From Paraburkholderia guartelaensis (GTDB lineage Bacteria > Pseudomonadota > Gammaproteobacteria > Burkholderiales > Burkholderiaceae), in assembly GCF_004353905.1 (NCBI RefSeq), contig NZ_SMOD01000016.1, positions 1 to 64,000 of the forward strand: a stretch of 64,000 nt of DNA, in the 5' to 3' direction. How positions within the stretch are numbered: position 1 is the stretch's first letter; the number at the start of each line of letters is the position of its first letter. The position numbers and the translations under genes were made by a program. Below are positions 33,505 to 42,209 of this stretch, in pieces. The notes beneath the pieces are model-generated. The model saw nothing but the letters and a program-made list of their open reading frames with translations. It searched no databases and was not told the origin of the DNA.

Positions 33505-34095
33505 ATGCAAGCTGCGATACGGATCGGACTGAGACAGGACTTCGACAACGAAGACATCAATGAGATGTACCGGCTGCGCGCGCGGGTGTTCCGCGACCGC
33601 CTGGGCTGGGACATCCCCACCATCGCGGGGATGGAAATCGACGGCTACGACGCGCTCGGGCCCCATTACATGCTGATTCAGGACGGCGCGGGCCACGTGC
33701 GCGGCTGCTGGCGCCTGATGCCCACCGAAGGCCCCAACATGTTGCGCGACACCTTCCCGCAACTGCTGCAGGGCAAGGCTGCGCCTACGTCCCGCAACAT
33801 CTGGGAACTGAGCCGCTTCGCCATCGAGTCGGGCAACGACCAGGCATTCGGCTTCGCCGATGTGACCATGAGCGCGATGCGCGCAGTCGTCTCGTTCGCC
33901 GACCGGGCGGGCATCAACAGCTATGTGACCGTCACCACGACGCCGATGGAGCGCCTCCTGCGCCGCACGGGCATCGAGTTGACGCGGCTTGGCGCGCCGA
34001 TGCGCATTGGCGTTGAGAACGCCGTCGCGCTGGAAATCGCCATGAGCCAGCAAACGCACCACGCGCTGTTCGGGGCGATGGCCCACGCCGCCTGA
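33505..34095 (+). CDS. Acyl-homoserine lactone synthase (LuxI family)
   Basis: A 196-residue autoinducer synthase. Invariant residues are present: R and F in LRARVFRDRLGW, W in the same block, D and D in MEIDGYDALG, R in GCWRLMPTEGPNML, E and R in WELSRFAIE. Threonines in SYVTVTTTP lie where 3-oxo-AHL producers carry Thr140. Together with the luxR and rsaL genes this looks like BraI, which makes 3-oxo-C14-HSL in Paraburkholderia; the exact product is inference. ATG at 33505 follows GGGAGAG. Confidence 0.92.
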   Translation: MQAAIRIGLRQDFDNEDINEMYRLRARVFRDRLGWDIPTIAGMEIDGYDALGPHYMLIQDGAGHVRGCWRLMPTEGPNMLRDTFPQLLQGKAAPTSRNIWELSRFAIESGNDQAFGFADVTMSAMRAVVSFADRAGINSYVTVTTTPMERLLRRTGIELTRLGAPMRIGVENAVALEIAMSQQTHHALFGAMAHAA

Positions 34096-34233
34096 GGGCG
34101 ACGCTGCAAAGGGACAGATACGCACTGGCTGGGCGCTGCGGCCTTCCTCGCTCAGCCAGGTAGACTGTTGTTTTTGTCAGACAAATATAACTGAAAACCT
34201 GCACCCTCTCCCTACACCCGAACGCGGCCGCTC

Positions 34234-35844
34234 CTAGTCGGCCTTGACCTCGTCGGCCTGCACTTCGCCGCTTTTCTGTGCCGCCGAGGCGCTGCGACTG
34301 AAGCGGATGTGGGAAATCCGCCCCACGCACAGGGCCGCTGCGAGCGCCGCGCAGCCCGTCAGGCCGATTCCCAGATGGATCGCATCCACCAGTACGTGGC
34401 GCACCGCATCGATCAGCGCCGCGCCGTCGAGCCCCGCCGCCTTCATCTGCGCGACGAGGCCCTCTCGCAACGACGGGTCGATCAGCACGCGCGGATCGGC
34501 GAGTTGCGGTTGCCAACGCTGCTGCAGCGGCGCGCCGATCACCGCCAGCGCGTCCCCCACCCCGGCCGCGTAGCGATGATTGACGATGGTCGCCACCACG
34601 CTCGTGCCGAGCATGCCGCCCACCATGCGCGTGGATTGCAGCAAGGCTGTCGTGATGCCGAAACGCTCGCGCCCGGCAATCTCCTGGCCGAAGATATTCA
34701 GATTGTTCAGGATGAAACCCAGACCGATGCCCACCGCCGACATCGCCAGCTCGAGCCAGAGGTGCGCCGTGTGCCGGGACGCGAAGGCAAGACCGGCGGA
34801 CGCCGCGACCAGCAGGCTGAAGCCGACCGTGAGAATCGTCGTGGGCTTGCGCAGCCGGATCACGATGCGCGTATTGATCAGGCTGCCTAGCGCGATACAG
34901 GCGGCGATCGGCGTGGCGAGCAGACCCGCTTCCTGGGGCGACAGCCCGAAACCGCCCTGCAGCAGCAGCGGCGCGAAAAAGATCAGCGAGAACATCACGA
35001 AGCCCGAGAGCGTCGAGAGCGTAAACAACGTGACGAGCTGCGGGTCGCGAAACAGGTCGAGCGGGATGATCGGATGCGTCGCGCGGCGCTCGCAGGCCAG
35101 CAGCGCCGCAGCGCCGACGAGCACCGCCAGCGCTAGCACGCCGTTGCCGGCCGTCAGGCCGCTCTTGGGCACCGCTTCGATCAGCGTCTGGAAACCGCCC
35201 AGCACCAGTGCGACGAGCGCGGCGCCCGTCCAGTCGATGCGCACCTCGCCGGTACGCGCCGGCTGGTAGCGCGGCAGATGCGCCCAGATGAAATAAAGTG
35301 CAAGCGCGCCAACCGGCAGATTGACGAGAAAGGTCGAGCGCCAGCCAAAGTGCTCGCTGAGCCAGCCGCCCAGTGAAGGCCCCGCGGCCGTGCCGATGCC
35401 GTAGGCGGCCGCCATGACGACCTGCCAGCGCACCCGGGCACGCGGGTCGGGAAAGAGATCGGGAATCGAGGCGAACGCGGTGCCCACCATCATCCCGCCT
35501 CCAACGCCCTGCAGCGCGCGGGCCGCCGCCAGAAAACGCATGTCGGTGGCGAGGCCGCACAGCACGGAGGCCACCGTAAACACGACCACCGCGGCGATCA
35601 CGAAACGCTTGCGGCCAAAGTAGTCGCCGAGCCGGCCAAACACAGGCACCGTCACGACCGAGGCCAGCAGGTAGGCGCTCGCGATCCACGCGTAGAACTC
35701 GAAACCGTGCAGTTCGGCGACGATCGAGGGCAAAGCGGTGCTGACGACGGTTTGATCGAGTGCGACGAGCATGTTGACGAGGCCGATGCCGAGCATGGCC
35801 AGCAGCGCGTCGCGAAACGGCAGGTTAGCGGAGGAAGGTTTCAC
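34234..35844 (-). CDS. DHA2-family drug/proton antiporter (EmrB/QacA type)
   Basis: A 14-helix MFS exporter. ALDQTVVSTALPSIV in helix 1 is the DHA2 signature, GRLGDYFGRKR is motif A after helix 2, and AAYGIGTAAGPSLGGW is motif C of antiporters. The large C-terminal end is polar. No membrane fusion partner (EmrA) is adjacent. The start is uncertain: GTG at 35844 gives KPSSANLPFRDALLAMLGIG, a plausible N-terminus; the frame stays open up to 35991. No regulator gene is adjacent on the same strand. Confidence 0.85.
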   Translation of the reverse strand: MKPSSANLPFRDALLAMLGIGLVNMLVALDQTVVSTALPSIVAELHGFEFYAWIASAYLLASVVTVPVFGRLGDYFGRKRFVIAAVVVFTVASVLCGLATDMRFLAAARALQGVGGGMMVGTAFASIPDLFPDPRARVRWQVVMAAAYGIGTAAGPSLGGWLSEHFGWRSTFLVNLPVGALALYFIWAHLPRYQPARTGEVRIDWTGAALVALVLGGFQTLIEAVPKSGLTAGNGVLALAVLVGAAALLACERRATHPIIPLDLFRDPQLVTLFTLSTLSGFVMFSLIFFAPLLLQGGFGLSPQEAGLLATPIAACIALGSLINTRIVIRLRKPTTILTVGFSLLVAASAGLAFASRHTAHLWLELAMSAVGIGLGFILNNLNIFGQEIAGRERFGITTALLQSTRMVGGMLGTSVVATIVNHRYAAGVGDALAVIGAPLQQRWQPQLADPRVLIDPSLREGLVAQMKAAGLDGAALIDAVRHVLVDAIHLGIGLTGCAALAAALCVGRISHIRFSRSASAAQKSGEVQADEVKAD

Positions 35845-36128
35845 GGGAGGGGAAGACTGCGCGAAGCGAAAAAGAGGCAACAATAGCGGGATGCCGGTGC
35901 GCGTGCAACATAACCGCATAGCAAACGAAAACCAGGCGACGCTGCGGTATTCCGACGCAATCCACTTGATCTTCCTTCCAGTACCTTCCACATTTCATAC
36001 AGTCCGACTGCGTTTTTACTTGCGATCCATTAAGCTTCTCGCCAGTTACGACACAACACGCCGCGCCCGCCTCCTCACAGCTTCGCCCGAGGCCGCGCGA
36101 TTCTCGATCCCACTCAAGAGGAGGTCTT

Positions 36129-36590
36129 ATGTACAAACGCATCCTTGTCGCCGTCGACGGCAGCGCCACGTCGCGCCGCGCCTTCGAAGCCGCGCTCGAC
36201 CTGGCGAAGGCGATGGGCGCGACCCTGCAGCCGTACTACGTGATCGAGAACACACCCATGTATTTCGACGCGCCCGGCTACGACCCGTCTATCCTGCGCA
36301 ACCAGATGATTGCGCAGGGCAACGAACTCGCGGAAGAAATGGATAAGGCGATGGGCGAGCGTGGCGTGCAAGGCGCCATGGTCACGGGCGAAGCCTCCTC
36401 GCTCGACGACGTCCCGACTCTCGTGCTCAACGCCGCGAAGACCGCAGGCGCCGACCTGATCGTGATGGGCACGCACGGCCGCCGGGGCTTTCAGCGCCTC
36501 ATCCTCGGCAGCGTTGCCGAACGCTGCGTGCGCCAGTCCACGCTGCCTGTCCTGCTGATCCCCTCGGCCGCCGGAAATGCCGCAGAGTAG
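36129..36590 (+). CDS. Universal stress protein (UspA family)
   Basis: A 153-residue single-domain Usp. It starts YKRILVAVDGS and has the ATP-binding motif GTHGRRGFQRLILGSVAE (G-2X-G-9X-G-S). It follows AAGAGGAGG. The next gene encodes an FNR-type regulator, and Usp genes are frequent targets of such oxygen sensors. A hairpin that may terminate it lies downstream. Confidence 0.92.
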   Translation: MYKRILVAVDGSATSRRAFEAALDLAKAMGATLQPYYVIENTPMYFDAPGYDPSILRNQMIAQGNELAEEMDKAMGERGVQGAMVTGEASSLDDVPTLVLNAAKTAGADLIVMGTHGRRGFQRLILGSVAERCVRQSTLPVLLIPSAAGNAAE

Positions 36591-36626
36591 TCGCATCAAG
36601 TACACGCGGTTTTGCGTGCTATTGGA

Positions 36627-36665
36627 AAGCCGCTTGCGCGCCGTCAGACGCCGCGCGAGCGGCTT
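36627..36665 (+). terminator. Hairpin after the universal stress protein gene
   Basis: AAGCCGCT (36627-36634) pairs with AGCGGCTT (36658-36665), extended inward by GCGCG and CGCGC. Only two T residues follow, so termination may be partial. Confidence 0.45.
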
Positions 36666-36772
36666 CTGACAAGGCTCAAAACGATTCATCTTAAATGCGC
36701 GTCACTTTGCCACTAATCTGAGATTCGACCCCGGTAGACAATGCCTGGACAGAAATCAAAGGAGCATTGTCG

Positions 36773-37528
36773 ATGCTGAACCCTTCCGTCACTTCTCAGA
36801 CCACCGTGCGCCGCAGCAATCGCACGCCGATGACGGCACCGCGCACGTCCACGCGCTGTTCGGTTTGCGCCATGCGGCACCTGTGCATGCCCCAGGGCCT
36901 CACGCTCGACGACCTGCCGAAACTCGAAGCCTTGATCTGCTCCGCGCGCAGTGTGCGGCGCGGTGAAGCCGTGTATCGCGCCGGCGACGCATTCGACAAT
37001 CTCTACGTTGCGCGCTCCGGGTCGCTCAAAACAGTCATGGCGCACCGCGACGGCCGCGAGCAGGTCACCGGCCTGCGTCTGGCCGGCGACCCGCTGGGCC
37101 TCGACGGCATCAGCACCGGCTTCCACACCTGCAGCGCCGTGGCGCTCGAAGACAGCTCGGTTTGCCTCATTCCCTACTCGGCCCTCAAGCATTTGTGCCG
37201 CGAAACCGGCGCCATGCAAGACCGGCTGCACCGCCTCATGAGCGAGCAGCTCATCCGCGAATCGTCGCAAATGATGGTGCTCGGCTCGCTCTCTGCCGAC
37301 GAACGCGTCGCCGCGTTCCTGCTGGATGTCTCCGAACGTAACGGCCAGCGCGGCTATTCGCATGCGGAGTTCAACCTGCGTATGACGCGCGAGGACATGG
37401 GCAGCTATCTCGGCATGACGCTCGAAACGGTGAGCCGCACCCTGTCGAGATTTCAAAAGCGTGGCCTGATCGACGCACAGGGCAAGCTGATCCGCATCAT
37501 CGATCTCGAAGGTCTGCGGCATCTGTAA
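36773..37528 (+). CDS. FNR-type oxygen-sensing transcription factor
   Basis: A 251-residue Crp/Fnr protein. The N-terminal cluster motif CSVCAMRHLC (C-x2-C-x5-C) and the internal cysteine in SSVCLIPY match the four [4Fe-4S] ligands of FNR. The recognition helix TLETVSRTLSR carries the E-xx-S-R residues that read TTGAT-N4-ATCAA sites. A cAMP-type beta-roll lies between. ATG at 36773 has AAAGGAG nine bases upstream; TTG at 36767 is the other choice. Expected role: activation of low-oxygen genes. Confidence 0.92.
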   Translation: MLNPSVTSQTTVRRSNRTPMTAPRTSTRCSVCAMRHLCMPQGLTLDDLPKLEALICSARSVRRGEAVYRAGDAFDNLYVARSGSLKTVMAHRDGREQVTGLRLAGDPLGLDGISTGFHTCSAVALEDSSVCLIPYSALKHLCRETGAMQDRLHRLMSEQLIRESSQMMVLGSLSADERVAAFLLDVSERNGQRGYSHAEFNLRMTREDMGSYLGMTLETVSRTLSRFQKRGLIDAQGKLIRIIDLEGLRHL

Positions 37529-37662
37529 TTCGTGGCAAGCCCCCGGCGGGCCGCCCGCCCGGGGTGCCCACGCCGCGCCTCACTGGTGCGGCAACTTCGT
37601 TGGCACAACTCCTGCGCAGGGTTAAAGTTTCGTACTACGCCCACGCAAGGAGAATCGCCGAA

Positions 37663-38940
37663 ATGCATCTCCCGCAATCTCCCACGCTCGCAGCCCGTCT
37701 CGAAGCGGCTCGCAGCGCCAGCGACGCGCTGTTCAACGTCGTCAAGCCCGAGTTTCTCTACGAGCGGCCCATTCGCGAGCGCCACCGCATCGTGTTCTAT
37801 ATCGGTCATCTGGAAGCATTCGACCGCAACCTCTTCGACAAGCGCCTGTTCGACCTGCCCTCCGCCGATGCGCGCCTCGATCAGCTGTTTGCGTTCGGTA
37901 TCGATCCTGTCGATGGCGGTCTGCCGACCGATGTGCCCGCCGACTGGCCCGAACTCGCCGAAGTCCTGGCCTACGGGCGCGATGCACGCAGCCGCATCGA
38001 CGCGCAGCTCTCGAAGCTCGATCTGCCGCCCGATGCCTCGAATCACGATACGCCAGGGCAGTTGCTGAACGTCGCGATCGAACATCGGCTCATGCATGTC
38101 GAAACGCTCGCCTACATGCTCCACCAGCTGCCGTTCGAGCAAAAGCAGCCGCCCGCCGCATCGGGCGCGCGCGCCGACCCGCTCCGTGCGGTCGAGCCCG
38201 AAATGGTGCAGGTGCCCGCGGGCCGCACGGAGCTTGGGATGACTGCCGAGCGTGGCCTGTTCGGCTGGGACAACGAGTTCGGCGAGCAGCAGGTCGACGT
38301 GCCGGCCTTCGAGATCGACCGCTACATGGTGACGAACGGCGCGTTTCTCGAATTCATCGAGGACGGCGGCTACCGCAGGCGCGAACTCTGGAACGACGCG
38401 GACTGGGCCTGGAAGGAAGGCGCGCATGTGGAGCACCCCGTGTTCTGGTCGCGCGGCCCAGAAGGCTGGACACTGCGCACGATGTTCGAAGACATCGCAT
38501 TGCCGCTTGCGTGGCCCGTGTATGTGAGCCACGCCGAAGCCAGCGCCTTTGCGCGCTGGCGCGGCATGGCGCTGCCAAGCGAGGCGCAGTGGCAGCGCGC
38601 GGCGCACGGCGCGCTGCCCGGTCGCACCGACAACTTCGATTTCCGCGACTGGAACCCGGTGGCCGTCGACGCCACACCGGACAGCGCCAGCACGTGGGGC
38701 GTGGAAGGCCTCTACGGCAACGGCTGGGAATGGACCTCCACACTCTTCGGTCCGTTGCCGGGTTTCAAGGCGTTTCCGTTCTACGAGGGGTATTCGGCAA
38801 ACTTCTTCGACGGCCAGCACTACGCGATGAAAGGCGGCTCGCCGCGCACCGCCCAGTGCATGTTGCGGCCGACGTTCCGCAACTGGTTTCAGCCACGTTA
38901 CCAGTATGTTTATGCGGGATTTCGCTGCGTCCGGAATTAA
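37663..38940 (+). CDS. EgtB-like non-heme iron enzyme (DinB plus sulfatase-modifying-factor domain)
   Basis: A 425-residue protein of the EgtB/OvoA-type sulfoxide synthase family. An N-terminal DinB-like helical domain holds the iron ligands (GHLEAFDRN and HRLMHVET, the H-x3-H-x-E motif), and a formylglycine-generating-enzyme-like domain follows (MVQVPAGRTELGM to YAGFRCVRN). EgtB joins a thiol to hercynine in ergothioneine synthesis; SenA, a relative, makes selenoneine. No egtD methyltransferase and no senB glycosyltransferase lies nearby, so the product is open. ATG at 37663 has AAGGAG about 13 bases upstream. Confidence 0.8.
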   Translation: MHLPQSPTLAARLEAARSASDALFNVVKPEFLYERPIRERHRIVFYIGHLEAFDRNLFDKRLFDLPSADARLDQLFAFGIDPVDGGLPTDVPADWPELAEVLAYGRDARSRIDAQLSKLDLPPDASNHDTPGQLLNVAIEHRLMHVETLAYMLHQLPFEQKQPPAASGARADPLRAVEPEMVQVPAGRTELGMTAERGLFGWDNEFGEQQVDVPAFEIDRYMVTNGAFLEFIEDGGYRRRELWNDADWAWKEGAHVEHPVFWSRGPEGWTLRTMFEDIALPLAWPVYVSHAEASAFARWRGMALPSEAQWQRAAHGALPGRTDNFDFRDWNPVAVDATPDSASTWGVEGLYGNGWEWTSTLFGPLPGFKAFPFYEGYSANFFDGQHYAMKGGSPRTAQCMLRPTFRNWFQPRYQYVYAGFRCVRN

Positions 38941-39198
38941 TCGATCCGCCCCACGCCTGAGCGCCGACGCGACGGCATGGGAGCGGTGATCCGCAAAGTC
39001 ATGCGGGGAAAAAGCGCCGACCCGTCATAACGCCCGCGCCCCCAGCCTTTCCCCGCGGGAAAGCACGCTTCACCCTTCCTCAATTTTCGCGCTCGCGAAA
39101 ATCTCCCAAACTTGCCATCACGCCTGCTCCGTACCGTTCGTACGGAGTTGCGCCCCGACCGCGACTCATCGCGCGGCATCGAAAATACTGGAGACAGC

Positions 39199-40644
39199 AT
39201 GAACAGCCATCCCCTGGACCTCGGCGGCAGTGCGCCGGGCGAAGCGCCACGCCGCCCGCTAACCGCTGAAGCGCCGTTTCAAAGCCCCCAAGGCGTCACG
39301 CTCGGCAGCTTCATGGACGACATGCCCGTGGGTGCGCTGCACCGCTTCGTGGTGTGGGTGATCGGCATCGGCCTCTTCTTCGACATGTACGAGATCTTCC
39401 TCGTCAGCTCGATCGGCTCCGCACTGCAGAACGAATACGGACTCGATGCGCACAGCCTCGCGTTCAAGCTCTTGCTGGCCTCGGCCTTCATCGGCATGTT
39501 CTTCGGCTCGCTCTTCCTCGGCAGTCTCGCCGACCGCATCGGCAGGCGCCGCGCCTTCCTGTTCACGCTCGTGTGGTACAGCGCGTTCTCGCTGCTCGCC
39601 GCATTCTCCGTGGACGCCACCATGCTCGTCGTCTGCCGTTTTCTGACCGGCGTGGGCGTCGGCGCGATCTATCCGGTGGCGGATAGTTTCCTTTCGGAAA
39701 TCCTGCCGAAGGAAAAACGCGGCAGGATGGCCGCCTGGGCCTATACCACCTCGTATGTCGCGGTGCCGCTGGTCGGCTTCCTCGCGGTTTGGCTCAACCC
39801 GATCCATCTTGGCGGCATCGCGGGATGGCGCATCATTCTCGCCATCGGCAGCCTTGGCGCCCTGTTCGTGCTGGCCGTGCAGCATCGCGTGCCCGAAAGC
39901 CCGCGCTGGCTGCTCGCGCAAGGCCGCACCGACGAAGCCTATGCGATGCTGGGCCGCTTCGCGCAAAGTGCCGGCGCGCAGATGCCGAAGCGCTTTGCCG
40001 ATCCACAAACGCGCCAGCACCCGCTGCGCCTTTCCGAGCGCATTGCCGTGCTGCGACGCGCACCGTATGACAAGCGCTATATCATGCTCGTCGTGTTTCA
40101 CCTGTTCCAGGCCTTCGGCTATTACGGCTTCGGCACGCTTGCGGGCGTGGTCGTGAAGAGCCGTGGCATCGACGTGACGGGCAGCACGCTGTTCGTCGCC
40201 CTCTCGTTTCTCGGCTACCCGATCGGCTCGCTGCTCTCCGTGCCGCTGCTCAACTGGATCGAGCGCCGCACGCTCGTGATCGCCTCGCTCATCTCCATTG
40301 CGATTTTTGGCCTTGGCTTCGCGTATTCGGGGCAGGCTGCGCTGATCGTTTGCTTCGGCGTGCTGACGACCTGCGCGTCGAATGTTTTCAGCAACGCTTA
40401 CCACGTGTATCAAGCGGAGATTTTCCCGGCCAGCGTGCGCTCGACAGCGATCGGCAGCACCTATTCGCTCTCGCGCATCATGAGCAGCGCCCTGCCCTTC
40501 ATCCTGCTGCCGGTGCTTACGCAGCACGGCCCGATCGCGATGTTTGGCGTGATCTCCGTCGCGCTGGCTATCGTCGCCGTGACCCTGCGTACGCTTGGGC
40601 CCCTCACCACGCGGCGCAGCCAGGACGAGATCAATCCGGTCTGA
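39199..40644 (+). CDS. MFS transporter, sugar-porter-like/metabolite-uptake type
   Basis: A 481-residue, 12-helix major facilitator protein with an N-terminal polar extension of about 50 residues. FFDMYEIFLVSSIG in helix 1, GSLADRIGRRRAFLF (motif A) and HRVPESPRWLLAQGR after helix 6 are of the SP/MHS type that imports organic acids or aromatics. ATG at 39199 follows CTGGAGACAGC. It ends at a hairpin terminator shared with the convergent LysR gene. The LysR/CaiB/HMG-lyase genes opposite suggest import of an organic acid handled by that operon; this is inference. Confidence 0.85.
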   Translation: MNSHPLDLGGSAPGEAPRRPLTAEAPFQSPQGVTLGSFMDDMPVGALHRFVVWVIGIGLFFDMYEIFLVSSIGSALQNEYGLDAHSLAFKLLLASAFIGMFFGSLFLGSLADRIGRRRAFLFTLVWYSAFSLLAAFSVDATMLVVCRFLTGVGVGAIYPVADSFLSEILPKEKRGRMAAWAYTTSYVAVPLVGFLAVWLNPIHLGGIAGWRIILAIGSLGALFVLAVQHRVPESPRWLLAQGRTDEAYAMLGRFAQSAGAQMPKRFADPQTRQHPLRLSERIAVLRRAPYDKRYIMLVVFHLFQAFGYYGFGTLAGVVVKSRGIDVTGSTLFVALSFLGYPIGSLLSVPLLNWIERRTLVIASLISIAIFGLGFAYSGQAALIVCFGVLTTCASNVFSNAYHVYQAEIFPASVRSTAIGSTYSLSRIMSSALPFILLPVLTQHGPIAMFGVISVALAIVAVTLRTLGPLTTRRSQDEINPV

Positions 40645-40675
40645 CCTGCCTGTTCCTCGAGCGTCCCTGGATCAT

Positions 40676-40714
40676 CGGGGCGGCCGCCGCGTCATGCGGG
40701 GCCGCCCCGTTTTC
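40676..40714. terminator. Bidirectional terminator between MFS and LysR genes
   Basis: CGGGGCGGCC (40676-40685) and GGCCGCCCCG (40700-40709) form a perfect 10-base stem, followed by TTTTC on the plus strand. It lies between convergent genes and overlaps the LysR stop region. Confidence 0.75.
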
Positions 40715-41618
40715 ATTGCTCGGCACGCGCCGACATGTAGTCGAACAGGCTCACGATGTCCGAGCTTGGCGCGCTATCCGCCTTCATGCCGACCCAAAGC
40801 GTGCGTGTAGCCCACGTATCCGCCAGCTTCACCTTGACGACGCCGGCTTTGCCGCGCTCGTCGCTCACTGCGTCGCGCGGCAGCACGCCGATACCCAGCC
40901 CTGCTTCGATCATGCGAAACACGCCGTCGAAGTTCGAGGCCTGGATGCGCAGCTTCAGCGATCGCTCGATGGCGAATGCCGCGTCCGTCATGCGCGCGAG
41001 CAGCGAGCTGCCATCGCTCAGGCCCACGTAGTCTTCGTCGAGCGTATCCGCGAAGCGGATCACGTCGAGTTGTGCGAAACGGTGACTGCGCGGCACGAGC
41101 AGCACGAGTTCGTCGCGGCGGTAGAGCCGCCGCTCGATGCCGGGCGCGGGCACGTTGTCGGCGAACACGCCGAGGTCGGCCTTGCCTGCGCCGAGCGCCT
41201 CGACGATCTCGTGGCTCAACCGCTCTTCGAGACTGACCTTGATGCCCGGATTTTCATTCAGGAAACAAGCAAGATCGACGGGCAGAAACTGCACGATCGC
41301 CGACGTATTCGCCCACATGCGCACGTGCCCGCGCACTCCGGCGGCGTAATCGCTCATTTCGGTGGCCATGCGATTCACCTGATCGACCACGCGCGTGGCG
41401 TGCTCCAGCAGCGCATCTCCGGCGGGCGTGAGATCCACACCGCGCGCGCGGCGGATAAACAAGGCGCAGTCGGTCACGCTTTCGAGTTCGGCGATGCGCT
41501 TGCTGACGGCCGAAAGCGTGAGCTGCCCGTGCTCGGCGGCCTTGGTGAGGCTGCCATGTTCCGCGACGAGCAGAAAGACCCGCAGCGACTGCAGATCGAA
41601 GTGAAGTGGATTGACCAT
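40713..41618 (-). CDS. LysR-family regulator
   Basis: A 301-residue LysR protein. The helix-turn-helix is HGSLTKAAEHGQLTLSAVSKRIAELE and the effector domain follows (GHVRMWANTSAIVQFLP, DLGVFADNVPAPGIE). ATG at 41618 begins just before the DNA-binding domain; the longer frame to 41780 is not supported. It is the last gene on the strand of the CoA-transferase/lyase/VOC set, 184 bases downstream of it, and may regulate that set or the convergent transporter. Confidence 0.87.
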   Translation of the reverse strand: MVNPLHFDLQSLRVFLLVAEHGSLTKAAEHGQLTLSAVSKRIAELESVTDCALFIRRARGVDLTPAGDALLEHATRVVDQVNRMATEMSDYAAGVRGHVRMWANTSAIVQFLPVDLACFLNENPGIKVSLEERLSHEIVEALGAGKADLGVFADNVPAPGIERRLYRRDELVLLVPRSHRFAQLDVIRFADTLDEDYVGLSDGSSLLARMTDAAFAIERSLKLRIQASNFDGVFRMIEAGLGIGVLPRDAVSDERGKAGVVKVKLADTWATRTLWVGMKADSAPSSDIVSLFDYMSARAEQ

Positions 41619-41802
41619 GATGAATGCGACAAAGCCGGCGCAGGAGACGATTGTCCTGCATCGCGGCCCTGGGAGGAAGTGCAGATCGGGGATGGAGATG
41701 CGGACGTGCTGCGATGCACGTCCGCGTGCCGGCCACGCGGGCCGGCGTGCTTGCCGCGTAACCGGCGCCCCCCGGCTCAACGGCGAAAACTGGCGGGAGG
41801 GA

Positions 41803-42195
41803 TCAACCGGCCTGGATCAGCTCGGAAATTTCGATGAGGTTCAGATCCGGGTCGCGCACATAAACGGAGCGAATCTTCTGCGTCGCGCCCGTGCGCTCGA
41901 CCGGACCTTCGACGATCGGCCAGTTCTTCTCAGCGAGATGCGCGATCACCGCATCGAGCGGCACCGCGGCGATGAAGCACAGATCGAGGGCGCCCGGCAC
42001 CGGTACATGCGCCTTGGGCTCGAATTCCGCGCCGCGCACATGCAGATTGATCTTCTGATTGCCGAAGCGAAACGCGAGCCGCCCCGCGCCGAAAGTCTCC
42101 AGTTGCATCTGCAACACTTCCGTATAGAAGTGCTTCGTGGCCTCAGGGTCCACGCAGGTCAGCACCAGGTGGTCGAGGTGGTCGATCAACGCCAT
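41803..42195 (-). CDS. VOC-superfamily (glyoxalase/dioxygenase fold) protein
   Basis: A 130-residue vicinal-oxygen-chelate protein. It begins IDHLDHLVLTCVDPEATKHFYTEVL and ends VYVRDPDLNLIEISE, with metal-ligand candidates His near the start and Glu at the end, as in the glyoxalase family. AAGGAG lies about seven bases before ATG at 42195. It starts 14 bases after the lyase stop, so it is part of the CaiB-lyase operon. The reaction is unknown; isomerase, epimerase or dioxygenase are possible. Confidence 0.82.
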   Translation of the reverse strand: MALIDHLDHLVLTCVDPEATKHFYTEVLQMQLETFGAGRLAFRFGNQKINLHVRGAEFEPKAHVPVPGALDLCFIAAVPLDAVIAHLAEKNWPIVEGPVERTGATQKIRSVYVRDPDLNLIEISELIQAG

Positions 42196-42209
42196 GCTTT
42201 CGCTCCTTG

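Noticed and set aside
33932..35689. Alternative 585-codon frame on the minus strand through the drug exporter
   Set aside because: It is a shifted frame of the same region; the exporter frame has the helix and motif pattern, this one is Arg/Gly-rich.
40350..41837. A 495-codon open frame on the plus strand
   Set aside because: It begins inside the MFS gene in another frame, crosses the terminator at 40676-40714 and runs antisense to the LysR gene.
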